Positions 1-5,912 of a DNA stretch of 7,620 bases are shown one piece after another. Every line of letters begins with the position of its first letter. The first letter of the stretch is position 1. The position numbers and the translations under genes are program-made. The notes under the pieces are model-generated. The model made no database searches, was not told the origin of the DNA, and saw only the letters and a list, made by a program, of their open reading frames with translations. Source of the stretch: DATJQF01 sp035505995 (GTDB lineage: Bacteria > Bacteroidota > Bacteroidia > Bacteroidales > FEN-979); assembly GCA_035505995.1 (NCBI GenBank), contig DATJQF010000094.1, positions 1 through 7,620 on the forward strand. Reading direction: 5' to 3'.

Positions 1-768
1 TTAATAATAGGCATACCTTGAAAAGTAAGTTTCGCCTGTCGAATACTGCATCTGCTGCTCCGAAACCCGGCCCTGGGAATCATACTGGTAGGTGTATTGT
101 TTAACATACGTGCCCTGGTGTTCCGCTTTGACAAGATTAACGGAAGAGGTACCTTCAAATACTATTCCCATATTCCGGTTGCCGATCGTATTCACCGTGT
201 TGGGATAATACTCGTAAGAAGTGGTGGAGGTCGTTCCCCCCGTAGTTTCAACCGTCCAGCTTACGTTTCCTCCGTCGATCTGGTACGTGCTGACTGCAAG
301 ACCTGTCGAATCGTAGGAATAGAATGAAGAGGAACGGATCATAAAGTTGTTCGGGTCGTATTCCCAGGCATAAAATGTGGAATCACCCGTTGAGTGACCC
401 AGAGAATCGTACCGGACCTCGAGGCATTTTGTGGCCAGGCCTGCGCCATTAAGTTCATAGGTGCTGATATATTCCGGTGTACTCCATGACTCGTATACTT
501 TGCTGATAATCTTCGCCGGAAAATATTCAAAATGAACCACAAAGCTGGAAGATGGATTCGCACTGAAAGTGAGGGAGGCGGATAATACCCTTCCTTCGGC
601 GTCATAGGTCATATTCTCGGTCATCAACACCTTTCCGGTCGAATCGGAATACAGGATGGATTTTATTTTCGGCGTCACAACCGAATTGTCGCTGTTGCTG
701 CTTTTTTTGCAGGACCCGGCAACGATCAGTACCAGGATCATCAAAAGGTAAAAATTTCTCATCGTCAT
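1..768 (-). CDS. Putative surface lipoprotein, DUF4595-like
   Basis: The 255-residue protein has a basic N-terminus, a hydrophobic stretch (about residues 5-18) and a Cys at 20 followed by KKSS. This is the usual look of a Bacteroidota lipoprotein, although the lipobox (VAGSC) is imperfect because Ala sits at -3. The mature part is rich in Ser, Thr and Tyr and contains recurring YDxxGR-type turns (55-60, 120-124, 229-234). The C-terminal part, with a T-S-S-V-N-L segment (207-212) followed by a YTYQYDSQGR segment, resembles the DUF4595 family of Bacteroidota lipoproteins, whose role is unknown. The frame is complete: the TAA stop occupies positions 1-3. Translation could begin at Met1 (766-768) or Met3 (760-762); no Shine-Dalgarno helps choose. 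The next gene upstream on the same strand is the seven-repeat secreted protein, 239 bases away, so shared transcription is possible but not shown. The family assignment is from memory of its sequence style. Confidence 0.8.
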   Translation of the reverse strand: MTMRNFYLLMILVLIVAGSCKKSSNSDNSVVTPKIKSILYSDSTGKVLMTENMTYDAEGRVLSASLTFSANPSSSFVVHFEYFPAKIISKVYESWSTPEYISTYELNGAGLATKCLEVRYDSLGHSTGDSTFYAWEYDPNNFMIRSSSFYSYDSTGLAVSTYQIDGGNVSWTVETTGGTTSTTSYEYYPNTVNTIGNRNMGIVFEGTSSVNLVKAEHQGTYVKQYTYQYDSQGRVSEQQMQYSTGETYFSRYAYY

Positions 769-881
769 TGTTTATTTTTTTCTATGTGTCATGCAGGTTG
801 CAGTAAGGGAATTGTATACCCGGCGTAACTTCTCACCAGCTATGTAAAAATAGAAATATATCTTCTCTTTTTAAAAAATAT

Positions 882-937
882 ATAAAAAATTAACAGGATC
901 GTCCCGGAAGCACACCGGAAGATCCGGTAACGCTTCC
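882..937 (-). terminator. Overlapping hairpins with T-rich tail, possible terminator
   Basis: On the minus strand, downstream of the seven-repeat gene, GGATC (921-925) can pair with GATCC (896-900) and enclose a CCGG/CCGG stem (915-918 with 904-907). After a two-base gap comes the tract TTAATTTTTT (893-884), which continues as a longer AT block. This has the order of an intrinsic terminator. A different, slightly longer hairpin uses some of the same bases: GGAAGC (932-937) with GCTTCC (906-911), plus ACCGG (924-928) with CCGGT (914-918). The two cannot form together. The simplest reading is the transcription end of the upstream gene. I recognise no riboswitch class here. The rest of the 769-1007 gap holds an AT-rich block (841-893) that may contain the lipoprotein promoter, but I found no exact TAnnTTTG box in it. 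Confidence 0.35.
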
Positions 938-1007
938 CCGGGGCCAAACAGCCCGGTCATGCATCTGTCGCCTGACACCGGGTGCCGGTTTTTTATGGAA
1001 CCACAGA

Positions 1008-2552
1008 TTATCTTTCGATCACGATCTTCCTCGTAACCGGTGTCCCGTCCAGGTTAAAGGAAAGCAAGTAAACGCCTGCAGGCAGTGCACTGGTATTGAT
1101 GATGGTCTGATCTCCCTGCGATCGGGCCTGTACCGGAATGTCCAATCCGTTCATATCCGTCAGACGTATCCCGCTGACGGTTTTTGAAGCGCCGATCGCT
1201 ATCTGATCCTTTGCGGGATTGGGATATACCGGGAGAAGATCATTGTGGCCTGCATCCGCGATACCTGTGAAAGAGGACAACTTTACCACCCAAAAATCAT
1301 GATCGCCATGATTACCGGTGACATCACCATCATTGGACAGTGAATATCCCGCGACGATCGCTCCCCCGTCGCCGGTAAGCGCCAGCGAATGTGCTTCATC
1401 TTCCGATGAACCGCCGAGGGCCTTCTCCCATATCAAATTCCCGGTAGTCCCCACCCGAACGATCCAGTAATCGCCTTCTCCATGGCTGTGGGTGACTTGT
1501 TGGTCGGACGAATACGATATCCCTGCAACAATAAATTCGCCGGTCGGAGTAATTTTCACATCACAACCGTTTTCCACATCTGACCCTCCGAGGCAGGTTG
1601 ACCAGACAATACCACCGGTATCATTCAACCGCACCAGCCAGTAATCGTCCAATCCATGATTCCCGGATACTTGTCCGTCGCTGGAAGCAGCATACCCGCC
1701 GGCAATAAACCCTCCATCCTCCAGTTCCAATGCTGTAAAGCCATAATCCTCGCCGCCGCCTCCGAGGCATTCGGCCCAAAGAAGGTTGCCGGTCTTATCG
1801 AGCCGTACCACCCAGTAATCCTCATTCCCATGATTTCCGGTTACCTGGCCGTCGTTGGAAAATGTAAACCCATTCACGATAAAACCGCTGTCTTTGGTCT
1901 GACTGATGATTCCCGGAATATCATAGGAGGAACCGCCCAGTGATTTTTGCCAGATAAGATCTCCCGATCCGTTGAGCTTGACGATCCAGTAATCATCATC
2001 GCCATGGTTTCCGGTCACGTCACCATCGTTTGATACGGAACTTCCTGACACAATGTATCCCCCATCGAAAGTCTGTTTAACACAATACGCGATATCATCG
2101 CCAGAACCGCCAAATGATCTTTGCCATTGCAGTATTCCTGCCGAATCCAGTTTTACGATCCAATAATCAAATTGACCATGATTAACGGTCACATCGCCAT
2201 CACTGGAGCTCGAAAAACCGGCCAGGATAAACCCATGATCATTCGTTTCGCCGACAGAGTAGGCCTCTTCAAACAAACTTCCGCCATAAGATCTTTCCCA
2301 AAGCGTATCTCCGAGGGCACTGAGCCGGACGACCCAGAAATCAGTCTGGCCATGGTTCCCATGAACATCGCCATCATTCCAATCGGAGGTGCCGACCACA
2401 AGATACCCGCCATCGGATGTCTGGACAATCGCGTTGCCGTCGTCGATACCGGATCCTCCCAGTGATCTTTGCCATTGAATGGCGGGCTGGCTGATCGAGA
2501 TCAGGCTGGCAAGGATCAGAACTGCAGAAATAAGCAGAACTTTTGCTTTCAT
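1008..2552 (-). CDS. Secreted seven-repeat propeller-like protein with T9SS sorting tail
   Basis: The 514-residue protein starts with a typical signal peptide (about residues 1-22, cleavage probably near SIS-QPA). Residues 25-430 are seven repeats of exactly 58 residues, each containing a W-x-[RKST]-x-x-GG start, a DGG/G-F-I-x-x-G centre, an SxDGxVxGNHG loop and an end of the form D[YF]W[IVL]V[RK][LV]. The N-H-G positions are 66, 124, 182, 240, 298, 356 (Ser-His-Gly there) and 414. Seven regular units fit a seven-bladed beta-propeller. Residues 440-514 (YPNP at 443-446, then LPAGVYLL, ending RKIVIER) form a type A T9SS sorting domain, so the product should cross the outer membrane and be released or attached to the surface. 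Similar repeat proteins are common in Bacteroidota, but their ligand is unknown. The start ATG at 2550-2552 is the one that gives the signal peptide. A promoter-like element lies about 65-95 bases upstream. Confidence 0.9.
   Translation of the reverse strand: MKAKVLLISAVLILASLISISQPAIQWQRSLGGSGIDDGNAIVQTSDGGYLVVGTSDWNDGDVHGNHGQTDFWVVRLSALGDTLWERSYGGSLFEEAYSVGETNDHGFILAGFSSSSDGDVTVNHGQFDYWIVKLDSAGILQWQRSFGGSGDDIAYCVKQTFDGGYIVSGSSVSNDGDVTGNHGDDDYWIVKLNGSGDLIWQKSLGGSSYDIPGIISQTKDSGFIVNGFTFSNDGQVTGNHGNEDYWVVRLDKTGNLLWAECLGGGGEDYGFTALELEDGGFIAGGYAASSDGQVSGNHGLDDYWLVRLNDTGGIVWSTCLGGSDVENGCDVKITPTGEFIVAGISYSSDQQVTHSHGEGDYWIVRVGTTGNLIWEKALGGSSEDEAHSLALTGDGGAIVAGYSLSNDGDVTGNHGDHDFWVVKLSSFTGIADAGHNDLLPVYPNPAKDQIAIGASKTVSGIRLTDMNGLDIPVQARSQGDQTIINTSALPAGVYLLSFNLDGTPVTRKIVIER
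1263..2480 (-). repeat. Seven in-frame 174-bp (58-residue) coding repeats
   Basis: The coding sequence for residues 25-430 of the seven-repeat protein is seven head-to-tail units of 174 bases with no insertion or deletion between units. Each unit shows a version of catgattnccggtnacatcg followed by a ccatc-like block on the plus strand (for example near 1310, 1840, 2010 and 2180). The copies differ at many positions, so the duplication is old and the constant length has been kept by selection on the fold. The sixth unit (SHG, and DQQV in place of DGDV) is the most divergent. Confidence 0.9.
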
Positions 2553-2617
2553 CGTTTTCAGATTTGAATTGCAAATAGCATGAGGAAATATATGATTGGT
2601 TCAACAGTGAGTTCACA

Positions 2618-2648
2618 CAAATATAAGGATGTTATTTTCGGAAAGCAA
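2618..2648 (-). promoter_or_regulatory. Bacteroidota-type promoter for the seven-repeat gene
   Basis: On the minus strand a TATATTTG box (2618-2625) matches the TAnnTTTG -7 consensus exactly. A TTG (2646-2648) lies 20 bases upstream at the place of the -33 element. Transcription would start near 2612, giving a leader of about 60 bases before the ATG at 2552. This is a motif match only. Confidence 0.55.
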
Positions 2649-2662
2649 CTGCCTTCCGCCCC

Positions 2663-2686
2663 GCTGACTTGCTGACTTGCTGACTT
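2663..2686. repeat. Three tandem copies of GCTGACTT
   Basis: Three perfect, adjacent copies of the 8-base unit GCTGACTT lie in the divergent intergenic region. They cover the -33 side of the plus-strand promoter candidate and end just before its AT-rich spacer. They could be a binding site repeated on nearly one helical face, or a slippage-prone short repeat whose copy number alters promoter spacing. Neither role is shown. Confidence 0.8.
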
Positions 2687-2699
2687 TTTATTATTTTTG
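2669..2699 (+). promoter_or_regulatory. Bacteroidota-type promoter for the TonB-domain gene
   Basis: TTG (2669-2671) is followed after exactly 20 bases by TATTTTTG (2692-2699), a full match to TAnnTTTG. The spacing equals that of the opposing minus-strand promoter. The first transcribed base would fall near 2704-2706, practically on the ATG at 2705. The mRNA may therefore be leaderless, or the real start codon may be further in. Confidence 0.5.
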
Positions 2700-2704
2700 A
2701 CCAT

Positions 2705-3139
2705 ATGACCGAATACCACCCGAAAAAGAACTTCGTGAGAATGCCACGGTATCCGGGAGGCAGCGAGGCATTCCATGAGTTCATCAACAGCAATATCCGG
2801 TATCCGCAGGAGGCTCAGGAAGCAGGCGTGCAGGGATTTGTGATCGTACAGTATGACGTGAATGATAACGGGGATGTCAGCAACATCAGGGTGATCCGGA
2901 AACTCGGATACGGGTGCGATGAAGAGGCGACCCGCGTGATCGGGATGCTGCATTTTGAAAAGGTAAAGAACCGCGGAGTACGGGTTAAAATAACCCGGAA
3001 AACGAGGATCAATTTCCATCCCCCCTCGCTGACGATAAATTATTCGACCTCTCCTGAGAAACCCGTCAAGAAAAACAAGCCATCCCCCGAAGATCCTGAA
3101 TCCGGTCCGGCCCCCTACCACTATACCCTTGATTGGTAG
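2705..3139 (+). CDS. Stand-alone TonB C-terminal-like domain protein
   Basis: The 144-residue protein reads through a TonB C-terminal (energy-transducer) domain: MPRYPGG (13-19), FINSNIRYPQEAQEAGVQG (26-44), the VxYDVNDNGDV strand-turn (48-58), the D-E-E-A-T-R-V helix (72-78) and a closing strand ending RINF (101-104). In TonB this domain sits in the periplasm, behind a membrane anchor and a Pro/Lys-rich spacer. Here there is no signal peptide or membrane segment, and a Pro/Lys-rich stretch (about 115-137) follows the domain instead. The protein may be cytosolic, and its partner is unknown. The start is uncertain: ATG 2705 gives the full length, while GTG 2735 or ATG 2741 would suit the promoter candidate better and still keep the PGG motif. 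It lies 95 bases upstream of the RelA/SpoT-like gene in the same direction. The stop codon lies inside a 10-base palindrome (3135-3144). Confidence 0.8.
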   Translation: MTEYHPKKNFVRMPRYPGGSEAFHEFINSNIRYPQEAQEAGVQGFVIVQYDVNDNGDVSNIRVIRKLGYGCDEEATRVIGMLHFEKVKNRGVRVKITRKTRINFHPPSLTINYSTSPEKPVKKNKPSPEDPESGPAPYHYTLDW

Positions 3140-3208
3140 CTACCGGAAAATAATAAAACAGAACTCAGAAGATCACTGCTTTCCAACCCCCGGTATTCCT
3201 TTTCGCTG

Positions 3209-3216
3209 TAGCTTTG
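3209..3216 (+). promoter_or_regulatory. -7 box upstream of the RelA/SpoT-like gene
   Basis: TAGCTTTG is an exact TAnnTTTG match ending 18 bases before the ATG at 3235. I see no good TTG about 20 bases further upstream, so the -33 part is weak. If used, the leader would be only about 12 bases long. It would let this gene be transcribed independently of the TonB-domain gene. Confidence 0.4.
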
Positions 3217-3234
3217 TAGCCTTTTTCCGGGGAG

Positions 3235-5136
3235 ATGAACCATCAGGTGACATTCGAAAACAGGGCCGAACCAATCTTTGCCGCGATCAAGCCGGTATCC
3301 GAGGCGGATCAGGCCCGGAAAGCGCTTTCCCGGTGCCTGGAGGCAGCCGGGGAGGAAAAGTTGCAGAGCCGACTGACCGGCCCGCTGGAGATTGCCGAGA
3401 TCCTCGTTAAAGACCTCTATCCCGGCGGGGGGCCGGTGGCTGCCCTGTTCCTGAAGACTGCCCTGGAGAATCACTGGATCCAGCCGGCCGAGGTGGAGCG
3501 GGACTTTGGCAGTTCCGTGCAGGGGCTGATCCTCGGATTGCAGAAGATCGACGGGCTGGATAAGAGGAAGACCAGCACCAATGTTGAAAATTTCATCCGC
3601 CTGCTGCTGACCCTCTCCGGGGATGTCCGTGTGATCCTGATTCAATTAGCGCAGCAGCTAAAGACCCTGCGACGCCTGGAGGAGATCCCTTCCGGGGAGC
3701 GGGACCGGCTGATGTCGGAGATCTCCCTCCTGTACATCCCGATCGCCCACCGGATCGGGCTGCACCGGGTCAAGACCGAGTTCGAGGAGCGCGTGATGCA
3801 GCACCGGGAGCCTGAGCAGTGGAAACTTATCGAACAGCGGCTGCTGGAAACGAGCTCCGGTCGTGAACAGTATGCCAGGGAGTTCATCCGACCCATTGCC
3901 AAAGTGTTGCATGAGCATCAATTCCGCTGCGAGATCAGGAGCCGGGTGAAATCAATCCCGTCCATCTCCCGGAAGATGGCCGTCCAGAAAGTGGATTTCG
4001 ACAAAGTGTATGACCTTTTTGCGATCCGCATCATCCTGGACAATACGATTGAAAATGCCAAAGCCGATTGCTGGCAGGTCTATTCGCTGGTGACCGACAT
4101 TTATACCCCTAACCCGAGGCGCCTCCGCGACTGGATCAGCTTCCCGAAATCCAACGGGTATGAGTCGCTGCATACCACCGTGATCGGACCGGAAGGCCGC
4201 TGGGTGGAGGTCCAGATCCGCACACGCGAGATGGATGAGATCGCGGAAAAAGGGCTGGCCGCACACTGGAAGTACAAGACCGGAACGGGAGCACTGCCGC
4301 CGGCGGATCTTTTTGCCACCATCCGGGAGATGCTGGAGAAGCCGGGGAAGAAAGAAGATTCGCGGAAGATGCGCGACAAGCAGGCGCTCTATTCCGACGA
4401 GATCTTCATCTTCACCCCCAAAGGGGACCTGAAGAAGCTGAAAGCCGGGTACACGGTGCTGGATTTCGCCTTCGAAGTGCATACCGAGATCGGTTCCACG
4501 TGCACCGGCGCCATCGTGAACGGCAAGATGGTCCCGCTGAAACACGTCCTGCAGAACGGCGATACCGTCAGGATCATGACCTCCAAAACCCAGAAGCCCA
4601 ATTCAGGCTGGCTCGACATCGTGAAAAGCCCCCGCAACCTGGCCCGGGTGAAGCATGCCCTGAAAATGGAGACCTATAAGGAATCGGAGCTGGGCAAGGA
4701 GATCCTCAAGAATAAAGTGCTCCAGCTCGGGTTCGATTTCACCGACATCACGATCAACAAGCTGGTGCAGGCATTCGGGTGCGAGAATTATCTGGACCTG
4801 TACCAGAAATTCGGGGAAGGCAAGCTTGATCCGCTGAAGATCAAGAAGGCAATGGCGGAAAAAGAAGAAGCCCCTGCCCTGCCGGCCAAGGAAGAAACTC
4901 CTCACGAGCAGGTCTCAAAAGTCATGACCGGCAAGGCGGAATACCTGATCATCGACAATAAAGAAGAATCTTACCATTACCAGTTTGCACGATGCTGCCA
5001 TCCCACCCCCGGGTCGAAGATCTTTGCTTTCGTCAGCGTCGCCATGGGGATCCGGATCCACCGCACCGACTGCCCGAATGCCAAGCGCCTGATCACCCGC
5101 TATCCTTACCGGGTGATGGAGGCACGCTGGAAATAA
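3235..5136 (+). CDS. RelA/SpoT-type alarmone synthetase, degenerate hydrolase, no ACT domain
   Basis: This 633-residue protein belongs to the long RelA/SpoT homologues that make (p)ppGpp from ATP and GDP/GTP in the stringent response. Domain order: degenerate HD domain (about 20-200), synthetase (about 235-350), TGS (386-450), helical region (465-560, with a charged Pro/Glu linker) and CC/zinc-finger-like domain (580-625, with CCH at 587-589 and C613). In the HD region the YHP His is Gly49, the HD pair is Lys74-Thr75 and the LADRLHN motif is LAQQLKT (138-144), so ppGpp hydrolysis should be lost. The synthetase keeps R237, K239, D260, the SNGYESLHTT segment (306-315) and E325 in VEVQIRT. The RxKD-type motif reads RLRD (296-299). 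The protein ends at ARWK, where relatives continue into an ACT domain; they are usually well over 700 residues. ATG 3235 is the first start after an in-frame TAG (3217-3219). Regulation by another RSH with hydrolase activity is inferred. Confidence 0.93.
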   Translation: MNHQVTFENRAEPIFAAIKPVSEADQARKALSRCLEAAGEEKLQSRLTGPLEIAEILVKDLYPGGGPVAALFLKTALENHWIQPAEVERDFGSSVQGLILGLQKIDGLDKRKTSTNVENFIRLLLTLSGDVRVILIQLAQQLKTLRRLEEIPSGERDRLMSEISLLYIPIAHRIGLHRVKTEFEERVMQHREPEQWKLIEQRLLETSSGREQYAREFIRPIAKVLHEHQFRCEIRSRVKSIPSISRKMAVQKVDFDKVYDLFAIRIILDNTIENAKADCWQVYSLVTDIYTPNPRRLRDWISFPKSNGYESLHTTVIGPEGRWVEVQIRTREMDEIAEKGLAAHWKYKTGTGALPPADLFATIREMLEKPGKKEDSRKMRDKQALYSDEIFIFTPKGDLKKLKAGYTVLDFAFEVHTEIGSTCTGAIVNGKMVPLKHVLQNGDTVRIMTSKTQKPNSGWLDIVKSPRNLARVKHALKMETYKESELGKEILKNKVLQLGFDFTDITINKLVQAFGCENYLDLYQKFGEGKLDPLKIKKAMAEKEEAPALPAKEETPHEQVSKVMTGKAEYLIIDNKEESYHYQFARCCHPTPGSKIFAFVSVAMGIRIHRTDCPNAKRLITRYPYRVMEARWK

Positions 5137-5154
5137 AGTCTTTCAGTTTTTTTT
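5127..5154 (+). terminator. Probable intrinsic terminator of the RelA/SpoT-like gene
   Basis: The arms CT-(g)-GAAA (5127-5133, one bulged G) and TTTCAG (5141-5146) can form a six-pair stem with a seven-base loop, followed at once by eight T residues (5147-5154). The stem is AT-rich and weak, but its position directly on the TAA stop and the long T run fit an intrinsic terminator. It overlaps the stop codon of the convergent methyltransferase gene, whose last codons supply the T run. Confidence 0.4.
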
Positions 5155-5841
5155 CGCCGCAATGACCAGGTAAGGCGGAAACACCTTTTCATCGATCCAT
5201 TGTATCGCATCCTCCCTTCCGAGGGGTTCTTCCGTCGCCATGATCCCGAATCCCGCATCCCGGATCATTTTCAGGTACTCCGCATTCGGCCAGTAGAAAT
5301 CCCGCATCGGCATCGGGGGATCCGATTTGATGGTGGCCGTAACAGGTTTGCCGGGAATGAGTTCCCCGGAATAATCCATCCTGAACGAAATAAATTCCTT
5401 CCCGTTCGAGCGGTCCCAGTTCGAATTCATGACGACCAGGCTCCCTCCCGGCTTCAGGATCCTGCGGATCGCGTCCAGGATCTTACGGATCTCGGCATGC
5501 GTGGGAAGGGTGCACAGGACAAAGTTCACCACCGCGGCATCGAAGGTGGCGGCCGGAACGAATCCGAGGTCGCCGGAAGCGATATGGCGGTAGTCAATGC
5601 CGGCTCCGTCCACGCTTTGGGCCACCCGGATCATCTCGAAGGAAACATCCACCCCCGTCACCTGTGCTTTCAAATCCCGGAGATAGCGGGTAAAGATCCC
5701 GCTCCCGCAGCCGTAATCCAGGATCCGTCGGTTTGCCGGGTCGCCGAGGAACCTGCAGACTGCGGGGTATCCCAGCTTCCAGACGGTCACCGCACTTCTC
5801 TCGAAAGCATCGTATTGCGGGGCGATGGAGTTATAGTTCAT
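5143..5841 (-). CDS. Class I SAM-dependent methyltransferase
   Basis: The 232-residue protein has the Rossmann-type methyltransferase signature: motif I ILDYGCGSGIF (40-50) for S-adenosylmethionine binding, the acidic end of strand 2 in VTGVDVS (61-67, Asp65), a strand-4 segment FDAAVVNFVLCTL (100-112), and LKPGG (129-133) before strand 5. The N-terminal NSIAPQYDAF is typical of the UbiE/Methyltransf_11-like group. Residues 140-215 form an insert and C-terminal part that probably shape the substrate site; the sequence does not reveal the substrate. It is likely cytosolic, since no signal or membrane segment is seen. It faces the RelA/SpoT-like gene, with six bases between stop codons. It lies 71 bases after the Omp28-like gene on the same strand and has its own promoter-like box. 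The last codons contain an A8 run (minus strand), which could cause slippage near the C-terminus. Confidence 0.9.
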   Translation of the reverse strand: MNYNSIAPQYDAFERSAVTVWKLGYPAVCRFLGDPANRRILDYGCGSGIFTRYLRDLKAQVTGVDVSFEMIRVAQSVDGAGIDYRHIASGDLGFVPAATFDAAVVNFVLCTLPTHAEIRKILDAIRRILKPGGSLVVMNSNWDRSNGKEFISFRMDYSGELIPGKPVTATIKSDPPMPMRDFYWPNAEYLKMIRDAGFGIMATEEPLGREDAIQWIDEKVFPPYLVIAAKKN

Positions 5842-5864
5842 GTATCAGGATGATTCATTTCCTG

Positions 5865-5872
5865 CAAAGATA
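5865..5872 (-). promoter_or_regulatory. -7 box upstream of the methyltransferase gene
   Basis: On the minus strand TATCTTTG matches TAnnTTTG exactly, 23 bases before the ATG at 5839-5841. It is followed by GCAGGAAATG, a common look for Bacteroidota starts. No TTG is evident about 20 bases upstream, so the -33 side is poor. A leader of roughly 17 bases would result. Confidence 0.4.
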
Positions 5873-5912
5873 AACGATCTGAGGCGGGAGGGGAAGAAAA
5901 TGGACCGGCCGG

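Noticed and set aside
977..994. Plus-strand hairpin ACCGG-GTG-CCGGT followed by six T residues
   Set aside because: It has the form of a terminator, but no plus-strand gene precedes it and on the minus strand the T run is on the wrong side. It could only matter for an antisense transcript that I cannot show.
1263..2480. Regular spacing at DNA level suggesting a CRISPR-like array
   Set aside because: The repeat is a 174-base coding unit that is degenerate and in frame throughout. It is a protein repeat, not short identical repeats with spacers.
2558..3121. 187-codon open frame on the minus strand opposite the TonB-domain gene
   Set aside because: It is the antisense shadow of a plus-strand frame with clear TonB C-terminal motifs. 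Its own translation has no recognisable domain and spans the promoter region.
3135..3144. Palindrome GGTAGCTACC over the stop of the TonB-domain gene, and ACCGGCCGGT at 5904-5913 over the stop of the Omp28-like gene
   Set aside because: They are short, loop-free, unrelated to each other in sequence and not followed by T runs, so chance is sufficient.
3143..3230. Inverted repeat CCGGAAAA (3143-3150) and TTTTCCGG (3223-3230) bracketing the gap before the RelA/SpoT-like gene
   Set aside because: Eight bases separated by 72 is weak, with no target-site duplication or mobile gene. An insertion remnant is not supported.
3121..3645. 174-codon minus-strand frame opposite the start of the RelA/SpoT-like gene
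   Set aside because: It has no domain signature and lies opposite a well-supported coding region.
3952..4545. 197-codon minus-strand frame inside the RelA/SpoT-like gene
   Set aside because: It is antisense to the conserved synthetase and TGS coding sequence. GC-rich codons explain the absence of stops.
5200..5853. 217-codon plus-strand frame opposite the methyltransferase gene
   Set aside because: The minus strand carries unmistakable SAM-binding motifs. The plus-strand translation is Arg/His-rich low-information sequence.
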